Positions 1 to 10,620 of a stretch of DNA of 64,000 bases are shown here, piece by piece. Within the stretch, counting starts at the first letter, position 1, and the number at the start of each line of letters is the position of its first letter. Where the stretch lies: the NCBI GenBank assembly GCA_021401465.1, contig JADDMT010000014.1, forward strand, positions 124,001-188,000, given 5' to 3'. The translations under genes were made by a program, and so were the position numbers. The notes under the pieces are model-generated. The model did not search any database. It had not been told where the DNA came from and saw only the letters and a list, made by a program, of their open reading frames with translations. This stretch comes from Teratosphaeria epicoccoides (Eukaryota; Ascomycota; Dothideomycetes; Mycosphaerellales; Teratosphaeriaceae).

Positions 1-1995
1 AAGCAACGCGGACGTTGAATCTGCAGCAGGACGATGTTCACGAACCTGACGACTCACTATATTTCGGCTCGAACATCGTTGAGCGTCGAGATGTCTCCTT
101 CAAAGCCACCCTGAGGCAGCACAAGAGGATCCTCGATAGCGAAGACGCCCAGGCATTTGTCGTCCAAGACCTGAGGCAAGATACCCGCTTCTGAGATCAT
201 CCTTTGGTCGCTGCGGGACCGCGGGCTGCCTCCTATGCGGGTGTGCCATTGACCGCACCAAATGGCTTCGCTGTCGGAACGGTATCTCTGCTTGATGATA
301 GACCGCGCTCTGAGGATTTGAGTGAGTTTGAAGCAAGGTTCATGCGTGATGTGGCGATTGCCATTGTTGGTCATCTTGGAATAGCTCGTACGGCCAAGGC
401 CCACAAGCGCGGCATAGGGTGAGTCTGTTGAGCAGAATCGATCTCGAGTCCGGATTACTGATACTGCTTCACGTAGAATGGTCAAGGCTCTCTCGCGCTT
501 CACAGAGGGCAGGGACTCCATTGAAGACGATGCTGGCTCGCCTTACTCTAGTACAGAGGCAAGACAAGTGTTTAACGCTGCCCAAACCGCCGGATTGGAA
601 GCCTCTACTCGGGCAATGGCATTCAATGCGACGGGCAATGCGGAGTGTCTCGATGACGGGATTCAGGAACGGCTGGGTCTTGTGCAACGCGGTATCACAT
701 GAGCTGCGGTTCCCGCTTCATTGCATATTGGGTGGCGTTGAGGTCAGCTTCGACAGCGCAGAATGTCAGACGTGTATTGACCTTCAGCTCTTTGCACATG
801 AAGGTTCTGCAAGACAAGCCTGAGAAGGCAGTCCACGAAGATATATTGCAAATGATATCTGCTTCTGGGAAGTCACTCCTGGACATCATTGACCAGCTGC
901 TTGACCACGCGACAGAGATAAAAGAGAAAAATAGCACGGAATCAAGAAAGTCCAGGAAAACAGACCTTGGAGCCAGTTCGTCATGCACACCGCGAGGCTC
1001 GACTCGAAAGACTGCTCATTCCACAAGCGATCTTGCCGAAGTCACTGAGGAAGCCACGGACGCGCTGTAAGCATATGTCGAGCGATCGTAGATTTCGGAG
1101 GCAGATTCTACTGCATTTAGAGGGCCTACCATCGTGCTTTGCCACTTGATCGCTGCTACAAGGCGTTATCAGCTGCGCCCTCGGCGAGCGCGCGATTGCA
1201 ACAAGCTGTAGTTGTGGCGCAGCCACTGGGTCCACGCAAATTAGTCCGGGCTTTGAGGAGCTGCTTTGAAGGTGGAACGACATCTCAAGCTCCCCGTGCA
1301 GACGAGAGCCGCAGGCGGGACAAAGACGGAGGCGTCGGCGCGGGCGTTGCAGCTGACAGTGGACCTGCCAGCGCATCGATGGTGACTCCTGATACCGAAG
1401 CACAACTGAGCTACATGACGGCAGCTCCTGTGCGGTCTCGTAGATCCTCAGAATCTTTTCAGACAAGATCTGGGAAACCTCAGCTCTTTGACAAGCATGT
1501 GCAAGATTCTGCCTCACCATTGCTGGAGGCGTGCGTCCTGCTCGTGGATGACACCCATCTGAACCTTGTGTTGTTTCAGGCCTTCATGCGCATACTAAGC
1601 CGACCATTCACTAGCGCAGTGAATGGTCTGGAGGCTGTAGAAGCGTACGTCCAGGCGCACGATCGGAAACAAGCGGAAACTGCAAGCGGAATTGACAGGC
1701 CTCCTGATACTATTTTGATGGATATTACAGTGCCAGTCGTAAGTCGAGGACCTGCCACTGCCCGTAATGATCGGTCGAGCTAGCCTTACGTCAGATGGAC
1801 GGATTAGAAGCAACACGACAGATTAGAACATACGAGCGACAGCACGGCACTGCGCCGGCGAAGATCATAGCAGTGACAGCGATGGGCACGCCGCAAGCCG
1901 AACAGGAGGCGTTTAGCAGTGGCATTGACTTGTTCTTGACGATACCAGTTCGTCTGAACAAGCTTACGGAGATGATGAATCATGATTTGGGCTAG
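1..1995 (+). pseudogene. Decayed GAF-domain hybrid histidine kinase / response regulator (5' end outside window)
   Basis: Pieces of a fungal hybrid histidine kinase follow each other in order on this strand but in changing frames. A GAF domain spans about 110-400 (motifs FVVQDL, YAGVPL, GTVSLLDDRPR). An H-box follows near 690-730 (SHELRFPLH). A dimerisation helix lies near 810-910 (SLLDIIDQLLDHA), and a linker near 1200-1270. A receiver domain starts at about 1530 (LLVDD, then LMDIT with the phospho-acceptor Asp). A clean 56 base intron (1739-1794, GTAAGT to TCAG) joins ITVPV to MDGLEATRQIR. The HATPase_c domain expected between the dimerisation helix and the receiver is missing. An in-frame TGA interrupts the GAF part near 208, and at least two frame changes are needed. 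I therefore call it a pseudogene with an internal deletion. Upstream sequence would show whether a PAS or other sensor precedes it. Confidence 0.8.
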
Positions 1996-2541
1996 GAAGG
2001 TCAAGCGACAGACGGTCTGGAGGGCTGATTGGAATCTGCGGCTTCGTTTGGTCGACAGCATCTAGGACTGGTTGAAAGCTGGTCGAGCGGGCGAGGTACT
2101 GTTGGTTTGAGGAGAGCTCGAGAGATGGATAACACTTCTGTGCATCTTACGTCCTGCTCGCTCTGTTGCAGGCATTGCTTGGCAAGTCTCGTAGCTTTCG
2201 TCGAGTCTCCCTCAGCCAGTGATTAGCACAATCAAGGTTTACCGTATGGTGGACCCGGGACTGTGATCTGCTGCGCTCGTAGCCTTGAGTCAGTGCAAGG
2301 CTGCCGGAACCTTTCGCTCGAGGTATCACTGATCCGGGAACTTGCTCCACAACAACGCCTATATGGACAAATCCAAAGACGACAGACTCCTACGTGCGAG
2401 CTCACCAAAACCAGCATTGCGACCTCTCGGCCTCCTCGCCCATCGACCTGTCCATGATGTTTCCTAAGATACATCCATCGCCGTCGGACCTACAACCCCA
2501 CCCCTGCCAGCCTGGCGTCAGCACGCTTCGAGGTCGAAGAC
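1996..2541. other. Intergenic, no supported gene
   Basis: Short overlapping frames occur on both strands, but none has a recognisable domain, signal peptide or splice pattern. Confidence 0.5.
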
Positions 2542-2810
2542 TCAGCAGCCTCGGACGTGACAGACCTGTGCGCAAGCTTGCCAATCCGTTACTTTGCGAT
2601 TCGGGTCATCTTTGGGTGCATCGTACTGGAAACAAAAGCCGTCGCCGCCGCCTGGTACCGTTATGCATTCCTGGCCGACGATGGGGGTTAGACTGGAGAG
2701 CGAGTGCTTTGGGGACAGGCAGAGCGAGCGCGGACCAGAAACATCCATTGAGGCTCCTTTGGCAGCGCGTGTACTGCGGCGAAGAGCGAGAGGGGGATGA
2801 GAACCTTCAT
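2542..2810 (-). CDS. Candidate small cysteine-rich secreted protein, two exons
   Basis: The reading starts at the ATG at 2810 and gives a strong signal-peptide-like start (MKVLIPLSLFAAVHALPK). The frame then closes, but an intron can be proposed. Its 3' end is good (TCTAAC branch-like site followed by CCAG about 18 bases later), and it joins in phase to a second exon ending at 2542. That exon has five cysteines in about 42 residues, with Cys-x2-Cys near the end excluded (pattern ECIT, GFCF, ACAQVC, GC). The predicted protein is about 67 residues. The weak point is the donor, GTCCGC, which does not match the fungal GTRWGT consensus, so a mutated or mis-assigned donor is possible. No family is recognised. 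The size, leader and cysteines are those of an effector-like apoplastic protein, which is inference only. Confidence 0.4.
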
Positions 2811-3416
2811 AATGGTTGCAAGTGCGAGGCGTGTTCTTGTGTTTTACGAGTCAGTAGGCTCAGACGTAGTCGATGAAGGTTCTCTGCACCGCGGTCGCTT
2901 ATCGTTCACGCTATATCAACGGAAGAGTGGCGCCAAGCTCCCGAGATTTGGTGGAACATCAAGTGCTCGGCGGTGCCGTGGCAGAAAGTCGGACCGGTGT
3001 CCTGGAGGTCTCGCATCAATGCCAATCCCTCGAGTGGCCTGTCCTAGCAAGCGCATGAGCCACCGCTCCGGTGGACGCAACTCCATCAGCTCCAATCTGA
3101 GCTCACCGTCCAAGCTGGGCGAGCCGAGCGGAATACCGATCCGGCAGTCCGAGCCAAAGATAGCACTCATCCTCGGTGCTTTCTCGGGTTTGAGGCTCAC
3201 ATTGAGGGCTTCAGCGACCATCCCGGACTGAGGTGGAAGTGGCAGCCGAGTCGCTGCTGTGTGGGAACCAGGAAGGCACGCGTGACCAAGCTGGGGCGCT
3301 CTTGCCTCGACTTCCTCGGAGAAGCGGCAGTGGTTGTCTATCGAGTAGGTGTATGTACACGTATCATAAGCTGCCTCTCGCGCAAGCACCTGCGCATCCC
3401 GCCCGACTCGACGGTC
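2811..3416. other. Intergenic; one unassigned open frame
   Basis: A 157-residue frame on the minus strand (2916-3389) contains a fairly protein-like middle section but no domain I recognise and no supporting start context. I do not annotate it as a gene. Confidence 0.4.
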
Positions 3417-4382
3417 TCATGAGCTCTTCAGCTTCTCTGGTATCCCCAACACTCGGAACTCGAAGCTTCGCATCAGCTTGTTCGTCTGCTCAGCCAAGCT
3501 CAGGGTCAGGATGGTATGCGGTAGTATTCGCGCCAAGTGCGCGAAGAAGCCCTTGTACACTGCCAGCACACCCTCCGTCTTCATCGTGCTGAACAAGCAG
3601 TCGAGCGCGCTCTTGTACAGATTCCCGGTCTGGTTGTACATCCGGGCCATGACCGTGTCTGGCGGATGCATGACCACGCACACCACAAAACCGGAAGCGG
3701 TGCTCGACAGCAGGTGTAATGGCGCCCCGTCTCGCATCCCGAACCAGGTTTGTAACCGCCTCTTCGCCAAGAAGTACGTCGGCAACTGCACCGATGACCC
3801 AAACCCCGTCCTCACCATCGCCGGCACCACCCCTCTATACAGCCCTCGAATGCCCTCGGCGCCGTATATCTGCTTCAGACCGTCCCACGCGTGGCGATAT
3901 TGATGCTGCGTGCCCACCGGAAGGAACGGAGAGTAACTCTGTAGCCTCGTCTTGACCAAGAAAAAGGGCGACCCTGCTGCTGCACCCAAAATGCCCGACG
4001 ACGCGCCTGATATGATGTTGATGGGCAGGTTCTGATACTTTTTCACCCGATCGTCGTGCATGTGATTCAGGTTTCCATCCAGGAGCAAGTTGTTCAGGCT
4101 GACCCGAATCGGATCGTAAAAGCCCAGTCGACAGCCATTGAGCGTCATCTGGTATATGTATGCGCAATTCAACCCTCTCAGCAACCCTCTCAGACCTTCA
4201 TTCTTGTAGATGACGCTCACGCCATGTAGCACACCGCGGTAGAGCTTGGGCGCATCTGACTTCGCCTGCAATTCTCCTTGCAGTTGCAGTCGGATCTTGA
4301 CAGTTTCGAATGAGTGCGTGACTGTCACGGCTCCACACGCTGCGATGCCTCCAGCTACGAACGATCCTATCGTTGTCGACAT
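3417..4382 (-). CDS. OAC1: Mitochondrial carrier, oxaloacetate/sulfate (Oac1, SLC25A34/35) type
   Basis: An intronless 321-residue protein of the usual carrier size has three repeats of about 100 residues. The carrier signatures that begin each repeat are visible. Repeat 1 has HSFETVKIRLQ near residue 24, with Ser where the family has Pro. Repeat 2 has GSPFFLVKTRLQ near 136. Repeat 3 has HPPDTVMARMYNQ near 238. The combination of SPFFLVKTR in repeat 2 and a PxDTVxxRxYNQ third signature is what separates Oac1 and its animal relatives SLC25A34/35 from other carriers. The family sits in the inner mitochondrial membrane and exchanges oxaloacetate, sulfate and related anions. Assignment to the Oac1 branch is by motif memory. 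Membership of the carrier superfamily is certain; the substrate is inferred. Confidence 0.85.
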   Translation of the reverse strand: MSTTIGSFVAGGIAACGAVTVTHSFETVKIRLQLQGELQAKSDAPKLYRGVLHGVSVIYKNEGLRGLLRGLNCAYIYQMTLNGCRLGFYDPIRVSLNNLLLDGNLNHMHDDRVKKYQNLPINIISGASSGILGAAAGSPFFLVKTRLQSYSPFLPVGTQHQYRHAWDGLKQIYGAEGIRGLYRGVVPAMVRTGFGSSVQLPTYFLAKRRLQTWFGMRDGAPLHLLSSTASGFVVCVVMHPPDTVMARMYNQTGNLYKSALDCLFSTMKTEGVLAVYKGFFAHLARILPHTILTLSLAEQTNKLMRSFEFRVLGIPEKLKSS

Positions 4383-4969
4383 GGCGGATTGTGTGAATCT
4401 GTCGAGGTGTCGTTGTAGGCGTCCAAGGGGGCTAGCCCTAGCCCGTCCGCGAAAGGGCGAATGTGATTCCTACCACATGTGCGCTGTGTGCCGCATTCGC
4501 CAACGAGGGTGAAAGGGTTCAAACCCACCCAGGAAAGGATCGCATTCGGGAAATTGATGCTCCAGATCCTGAGTTCATGTTGCATGCTAATCCTGGAAAG
4601 CTTATGTTGCGTATGCCAACCTCGCAATGATGATAACTTTTCATGCGCGGGCCAGATTGTACCTCACACTGCCCTCGTAATCAAGCCGAATCCGGCAACT
4701 CATACACATACTGTAGGCATTGGCGCAACTGAGCCTTGCCTTGCACCGCGCTATCGTATTACTCATATGTACCTCGGTGCGCACGATCGAAAATAGGGAG
4801 CATATGCACTACTGTTCGAGCCTAGACTCTACTCTTACCCAAGTACTTCGGTAGCTTAGAACGAAAAGCGCGTGGGTCTGCGCGCAGAAAGCAGATACAT
4901 ATATTGACCGGAGCTGCTGCTGGATCCACTCGCTTGACTCAGTGCACGTCCTTGGAGAATCCAGAAAAA
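4383..4969. promoter_or_regulatory. Divergent intergenic region
   Basis: This 587 base gap separates the minus-strand carrier from the plus-strand SnoaL-like gene, so it should hold both promoters. No clear TATA box or repeated operator stands out by eye. Confidence 0.4.
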
Positions 4970-5496
4970 ATGAATACGCACACCCAGAATCCATCGGGAG
5001 CTGGCAGCACAGACTCGCCTCCGTCCAGCGAAGAACCGAAGCTATACTTGGAATACCTCACGCATCGCCTTGCAGAGCATTGGCTCGTGTACGACTCAAG
5101 CTGGGAAGACATTGCTCCTCACTATGCCTCCAACGTCAGGATGGACATCGATGGGGTCGTATTCGCGAATTCCCGCGACGAGTTTCGAGACGCCTTTCTA
5201 AACCGCGATCAACGCCAAGGCCATGTCACGAATGTCAATGTAGTGATGAAAGAAGGGAATAAGAGGGCCGATATATGGATCCAGTCTGACGCGCACACCA
5301 GCGATGTTAATGCCAGAAGGCAAGTGTCGATGTTGGTCAAGTATGTCGAGTGGTGTGGTTGAACGTGGAGTGCAGAGAGACAAAGCTAACATATGTCTTG
5401 TGTCGCTGTTGAAGGTGGGTGAAGATCGCAGGCATTTGGAAGATTCATAAAATTACTGGGTTCCACGGTCTGGATGCGGCAATCCCTATCGGATGA
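4970..5496 (+). CDS. SnoaL/NTF2-like domain protein, two exons
   Basis: I use the ATG at 4970 (MNTHTQ), after a run of A. Exon 1 ends at 5340 and exon 2 is 5415-5496. The 74 base intron has a GTATGT donor, an internal CTAAC and a GAAG acceptor. Splicing restores one frame of 150 residues ending ...WKIHKITGFHGLDAAIPIG. The body (LYLEYLTHRLAEHWLVYDSSWEDIAPHY, then strands such as HVTNVNVVMKEGNKRADIWI and VKWVKIAGIWKIHKI) follows the helix-rich start and long antiparallel sheet of the SnoaL/NTF2-like fold. The GxWKIHK strand is a common last element of this fold. Such proteins are small cytosolic cone-shaped binders or isomerase/dehydratase-like enzymes. No catalytic residues can be assigned, so the substrate is unknown. 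Confidence 0.7.
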
Positions 5497-6495
5497 TTGA
5501 ATCACACGGCAGTGGAGGCCAATGGATACTTTCTCGATGTACTCCTGAGCCGGAAGCCTCCAGTCGGAAACTTGGGCGCCGCTATCCTCACTGCACTTAC
5601 GCTGTGGAATAGCGAGATGACGAGGGCTGTACGTCGCATCCGGCGCATCTCGACCTGCACGACGCAAAGCGACCATTCTACTTTACGAATGGCCGGGTTC
5701 AGTAGACACTCGTGATGAGATGTTGGACCTCCCAAATGACCGGTCGATACGGAGATGAGCATCCTACAGTAGCATGATGGACTGAGTTTTGCTAGGCAGA
5801 TACTTTCTGCAAGAATTGCGTCGTGAGCGAAGTGGGCGGTGGTTTTGTATCCCCAGTTCACGCAATCTGACGCCATGGAGGAAAATTAGCGTAGGGTAAG
5901 ACTGGAGAAGCTGCGCATGGATCAATATGTTCAGCGTTGGACACGAAGATTGGCGCGGCCCTGATCCATCGGACTCGCAGCGAATCGCGCCCCTTGACAA
6001 ATCTTCGGTGGACACTGCTCCAGTCGTCCTTGAAAATGAGATACCTAAGGTGCGACTATGTCAGCAGGCTACTCCCATGCCCATGTGCTATTGGTTCATT
6101 CTACTGGCTGGCGCCGGATACCACGAATGAGCTGCTGCTCCTCCAACACCATATGCTGGATCGTTGATGCGAAGAAGATGCTACTAGCAGTGATTACAGT
6201 CCAGATGCTCAAGTTTCAGACCATTAGTGGAATGTAAGGTCTTTCCATGGAAGGTGTTCCGAGGGGACTCAGGTAGAGAATAGAATTGATGTTCTCGGAC
6301 TCTGCAGTAGTGACACGACCCTGTAAACTCGCGGACGCACCTAAGCCGCCGGTGTCAGCCAAGTCAAGACTTTTCATGGATCCCAATTGTTGGATCAAAT
6401 GTCTGGACCGACCACCCGCGTACCACATCCTCTCTCTCACAAATTCACCCTCGGAAACCCCAATCCCCCAACCAAACTCCCCTCTCACACCAACC
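5497..6495. other. Intergenic, no supported gene
   Basis: Only short overlapping frames are present, with no domain, leader or splice pattern that holds together. Confidence 0.5.
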
Positions 6496-6798
6496 ATGGA
6501 ACCCCTCATCCCTACCCTCCTCGTTCTCCTCACCAGCTACCCCATCCACGCCTGGATCAACGTAGATACCGACTACGCGCGCTGCCGCTGCATCACCCTC
6601 GACAATCAACCCCAAGACCACTACACAAAGATTGTCTGCGAAACTAATTATTCCACCAAAGCGCTCCTGGACCCTCTGCAGCAGTCGTGCGTGGTCACGT
6701 CGACAAATAGGATTTGGGGTACAGAGTTTGCGTACAACTGTCACGAGCAAGGCGGGCAGTGGGTGGATTGTTGGGAACCGATTGGGAGGCATGCATGA
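6496..6798 (+). CDS. Small secreted cysteine-rich protein
   Basis: I choose the ATG at 6496, preceded by ACC, over the upstream in-frame ATG at 6286. It begins a clear signal peptide (MEPLIPTLLVLLTSYPIHA, cleavage likely after IHA). The 100-residue product has six cysteines after the leader: CRC, VCET, SCVV, NCHE and DCWE. An even cysteine number, small size and a leader with no membrane segment fit a secreted effector-like or antimicrobial-like protein stabilised by three disulfides. I do not recognise a family. The frame is open and intronless, and the start context is good. A close cysteine-rich neighbour lies 1.2 kb downstream. Confidence 0.65.
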   Translation: MEPLIPTLLVLLTSYPIHAWINVDTDYARCRCITLDNQPQDHYTKIVCETNYSTKALLDPLQQSCVVTSTNRIWGTEFAYNCHEQGGQWVDCWEPIGRHA

Positions 6799-7979
6799 GA
6801 CGGGGTTGTGGGTGGGAGGGGGGAAAAGGAGTTGGTGGTGGTTCTTCGAGCCTGCTACGGGTGATTCTCTGTCTTCGCGAGAGATGGCATTGGTAGCGCG
6901 AGGAGTGGGAGGACGGTCTGGCTCGGAAACGCTTCGAGGGAATGCCAGTTTTGTCATATCCAAATTGGTATTGCTGTGGTTGAGCGATTCTGAAAGTTCG
7001 GGGCCTACAATTAGCCGTGACGGTGCGCATCAGCCCGAGCGACCCATTCCCCAATAGACTGCTAGCAAGGTGCAGCATTTGGGGCTGGTGCGAGTTCAGC
7101 GGCCCCTGTTGCTGCTTGCACCACAAGACCACCCACTCTGGACCCAGATTGTGAATATTCCTTGTGACAGATTTTCAGCAATCCAGTATCAGAATACTCT
7201 CTTTTTTTTTCCCGGAAAGAAAAACTGACGATATCCATTTTGCGTGTGGCAAAAATCATCTCGCTTTAGCAGATTAATCAAAACATAGGGAGGCTGGTTT
7301 TGATCTTTCTAGGCCTATATATTCTGATGCTGAAGACTGCTTTAAAAATTACTCTGGACTCGTTCGATAGAGCGCAGCTAAATGCCTAAAGTGGCTAAGT
7401 TCTATTACACTCTGATGCCTCTATATGAAATACGATAGACTTAAAGTAGTTCAAGGCTCTACAGGACCTAGTAATCGACCTGTTCAAGCACAGGCATTCT
7501 CTATAGCTCTACTACAGGAAGACAATCCTACATTTCCTAGAATCAATTGATGAAGGATCAATCAATGGAGCACTAATCAATTGGTTAAGACCGCGCTTTT
7601 ATCAGACGTTCTAACATACATGTACATTAGTTCCATTTCATTACATGAACCAAGAATACAAAGGCGTTTGAGATAACAATCAGCGGCTCCCTCACAGCGG
7701 TCTTGGCGTTTGATGATAGGCAGTCACGTTCTGTGCGGAGATAGCAAGTAACCTGGACCCCAGTCTGTCTGAAACGGATTGCGGCTTCTTCGGACGGTCT
7801 CACAACCAAGATTTGCCAACGTTGCGCAGTGATAGCCCGAATTACGGGCAGCGAGTGAGAACACGTGCATGAATGGATCCCCACGTGTTATGCTGAGTCT
7901 GTGTTGACCTCCCTCCATCTCGCCCTCCCGTCACCAAAACAAAGAACCGGATTCATAGCTAATCTCACGCACATCCACC
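6799..7979. other. Intergenic; AT-rich segment at about 7260-7640
   Basis: The first part shows nothing I can name. From about 7260 to 7640 the base composition shifts to AT-rich, TA-dinucleotide-rich DNA with many stops in all frames, like the RIP-mutated block at 20.5-42.3 kb. It may be a small mutated transposon relic, but no coding motif survives. Confidence 0.4.
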
Positions 7980-8427
7980 ATGCAGATCGCACACTCCTCC
8001 ATCACGCAAATCGTCGCCCTCCTCACCCTTGCAGCCACCCCCGCGGCCAACACTGTTGGTTACGCCAGCTGCTACGGCGGCTATGACTTCGCTTGCTGCG
8101 ACTTCCTGGGACACGGTGACGTTTACTCCTCTCTCTGTACCTGTACGTGATTATCACTCCTCGAGCTTCTCGTAAGCTTTTGTCTGTAGAAGAGAAGACC
8201 TGACGTTGCGCGTCGGTCTGAAGATATTGGTGGCCAAGGCGCTTGCCTTGACACGGGGACCATGAAATGCTGCCCTGTCGACGAAACGGTAGGTTTTACT
8301 GAGCAGCAGAGGATGTGGAGAGGAGTCATCGCAGGCGCTGATCGTGCTCTAGGCCAAGGTAGTCAAAAATGACACGATTTGCGTGGACTACAAGCTCCCC
8401 GGTAAACGCCTGCCAGAAGACAAATAG
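7980..8427 (+). CDS. Secreted eight-cysteine hydrophobin-like protein, three exons
   Basis: The gene begins at the ATG at 7980. Exons are 7980-8142, 8224-8288 and 8353-8427. Intron 1 has a GTACGT donor, CTGAC-like branch and GAAG acceptor; intron 2 has a GTAGGT donor, GCTGAT branch and CTAG acceptor. Splicing gives 100 residues: a signal peptide of about 22-24 residues, then eight cysteines in the order C, CC, C, C, CC, C (ASCYG, ACCD, SLCT, GACL, KCCP, TICV). That order is the hydrophobin signature. The loops are 7, 12, 8, 7 and 14 residues, and the Cys4-Cys5 loop is much shorter than in typical class I or II proteins. It is therefore either an atypical hydrophobin or a separate eight-cysteine family. 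Hydrophobins coat the cell wall surface at air-water interfaces; this role is inferred here. Confidence 0.7.
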
Positions 8428-8534
8428 ATGATTTGTTGGTCCTGTCGATGTGTGGAATGCAGTCGATGGGGCGGTGACTGGGAGGCTCATGTGCAGACAA
8501 TGGCAACAATGTAGCTCTTGCAAGTGGCAGCCAG

Positions 8535-9364
8535 CTATATCGCTCGCACGCTTGCGACGAAGCATACCATCGCGACCCCGAGCCACGCAGCATCTGAAAC
8601 GAATGTCGATCGTGTCCCTGGCGTTTTCGGGCGATGGCTTATCGTAGAGGCTGAAGTTGCATCAGTCATGGACGTCTCATTTGAGAGATAATCTGGGCTG
8701 GTGACAGTCGATGCTGACGCGCCCGCTGCATGTTCAGATGTATTTCCTATGCTAGCTCGTACGGCGCCACTTGACGATGCAGAGACAGTGCCTGTTGATG
8801 GCGAACCTGCCATGAAGACAGCACTGAGCTGTGCCATCTCGAGCATGACTCCGTTCCCAGAAGCGGTGGAACCTTGATATAGGGGCCGATTGCTGCGGTC
8901 AAAGGTGTCTCGCACAGCAGCGCCAGCGACTTGCATTGCGAGCGTCTGACAGGTGTCTTTCGAAATATTAGAGGACCCAAAAGACTTCAGCGGCGTCTGA
9001 TGCAGGAATCTGGTGCTTGCGGCTGAATTATCCAGAACAGCTGGGTAAGCCACCGTAATCTCTGCAGACTGGGAGGATCTTCACCTGAACGTTCCTTTTT
9101 CCTGTGGCGTTGATGATGTCCTGATCCGCTACAGAGGGGGACTTCGTGTACAGTAGGCATGCTCCCCGTAGGCGTAGTAGACGGCGATGAGGGGACATGA
9201 TGCTGTTCAGAATGACATATTGTAAGTCGGAATGACTCAGTCACAATTGCGTGGCCAGTGTGAGAGCAATCGCCTGCAGATAATGCGCCGGGCCATCTTC
9301 GACTGTTGCATGAGACAGCTGCGGCTTGTTGTACGAGGACAAGCGTGAGATGGTCAGGATACAA
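8535..9364 (-). CDS. Candidate Ser/Thr-rich GPI-anchored or membrane-tethered protein, exon structure unresolved
   Basis: The 3' frame (8535-9053) encodes a Ser/Thr/Ala-rich stretch followed by a short hydrophobic C-terminal tail (DAAWLGVAMVCFVASV), the layout of a GPI-anchored cell-wall protein. An upstream frame (to 9364) could hold the start. The two must be joined across a frame change near 9070-9090. The only GT-AG pair that joins them smoothly (KRNVQ to ITVAYP) would be about 25 bases, too short for a fungal intron, so the model may be wrong or the gene damaged. No cysteine-rich domain is recognised with confidence. Treat the boundaries as provisional. Confidence 0.3.
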
Positions 9365-9534
9365 ACGATCACGACGCGATCAACACGCGTCGAGCTGATT
9401 CGCCTCGGGACCTTGACTAGCCTCGGCTGCTGCCGCGCCAGTCACTGGCCCCTGCATATATGTTTCAGAATCACCAGTTCCATGCGAGCAAGATCTCAAG
9501 ACCAACATTGATCACCGCCCGGCGCCCATCCGGC

Positions 9535-10620
9535 ATGATGGCGGACGCACCGATGCCGCCAGTAAGCAAAGTCAGCGACCTCATCTCCTGTTTCCGCCCA
9601 ACAAAACTGTTCAAGCCGCCCTCCGGCATTCCAGCGCCGTCCTACACCTCCGTCGATTTCGATGACAGCGGCGAGTTTCTGCTGCTGTCCCGCACCGATG
9701 ACACGATACAACTCTACAACACCAAAGCTGGCGCACATGCTAAAGAGATGAAGTCCCAGAAGTACGGCTCGGCGCTTGCTCGTTTCTCCCACCAGAGCAC
9801 GAGTATTGTGTATGCCAGTACGAAGGGCAACCATGATATCAGATACCTGAGCATGCATGACAATAGCTTCATACGCTATTTCAAAGGACACGAGGACCGA
9901 GTGACGAGCCTGTGCATCAGCCCTAGTGGGGATCAATTCATGAGCGCCTCGCTGGACAATACTGTGAAGCTCTGGGACATGCGGACACCCAATCCCACGG
10001 GACAGTTGGAGTTCGAAACGGCCTATCTATGCGCATACGATCCAAGTGCGACGGTCTTGGCGGTCGCCTCACCACCAGCACAGCATATTTTTCTGTACGA
10101 CCTGAAGAACTACGACAAACCGCCGTTTGCTACCTTCGATCTGCACGACATCGAGAAGCGCTTCGTGCACCTCGGCCAAAGGCCGGCGACTGGTTGGACG
10201 GGCATCGAGTTCAGTAACCACGGCAAGTACGTCCTCGTCACCACCAATGGACCGGGCCACTACCTGATCGACGCGTACACCGGTGATTTGGTCCACTACC
10301 TGCACCGTCCTTCCATCTCCTCATCCGTCAGACCTGCGCCCGGCGACGAATTGCACGGCCAGGCACAGGTTATCTGCCAAGCAGACGCCGTATTCAGCCC
10401 TGATGGCAGATATGTCGTTGGCGGCAATGGCTCCTCCAATGGCCTTGTGGTCTGGGATGCGGATGTTAAGGGCAAGAAGGACGGTGTTCTGGAGCCCAAT
10501 ATGGACTTACCTGCTACCAAGTCGGCTAGCGTGGTCGCTTACAATCCGCGATTCAACATGTTGGCGACTGCGAATAAGGAGGTGATGATGTGGATGCCCG
10601 ACCCTGATGTAGCGGCGTGA
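9535..10620 (+). CDS. SWD2: WD40-repeat protein Swd2 (WDR82), COMPASS and cleavage/polyadenylation factor subunit
   Basis: The protein starts at the tandem ATGs at 9535/9538 (MMADAPMPPVSKVSDL); the 25 extra in-frame upstream residues are unlikely to be used. The 361 residues are intronless and form a seven-bladed WD40 propeller. Recognisable blades include YTSVDFDDSGEFLLLSRTDDTIQLYN, the diagnostic KGHEDRVTSLCISPSGDQFMSASLDNTVKLWD split over blade 3, and VFSPDGRYVVGGNGSSNGLVVWD. The start (ISCFRPTKLFK) and the GHEDRV blade are characteristic of Swd2/WDR82. The protein acts in the nucleus in the Set1 histone H3K4 methyltransferase complex and in the cleavage/polyadenylation factor, linking transcription to chromatin marking and termination. 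It is an essential gene in yeast. Confidence 0.88.
   Translation: MMADAPMPPVSKVSDLISCFRPTKLFKPPSGIPAPSYTSVDFDDSGEFLLLSRTDDTIQLYNTKAGAHAKEMKSQKYGSALARFSHQSTSIVYASTKGNHDIRYLSMHDNSFIRYFKGHEDRVTSLCISPSGDQFMSASLDNTVKLWDMRTPNPTGQLEFETAYLCAYDPSATVLAVASPPAQHIFLYDLKNYDKPPFATFDLHDIEKRFVHLGQRPATGWTGIEFSNHGKYVLVTTNGPGHYLIDAYTGDLVHYLHRPSISSSVRPAPGDELHGQAQVICQADAVFSPDGRYVVGGNGSSNGLVVWDADVKGKKDGVLEPNMDLPATKSASVVAYNPRFNMLATANKEVMMWMPDPDVAA

Noticed and set aside
2916..3389. 157-residue minus-strand frame
   Set aside because: No domain, leader or splice support; it overlaps equally long frames on the other strand.
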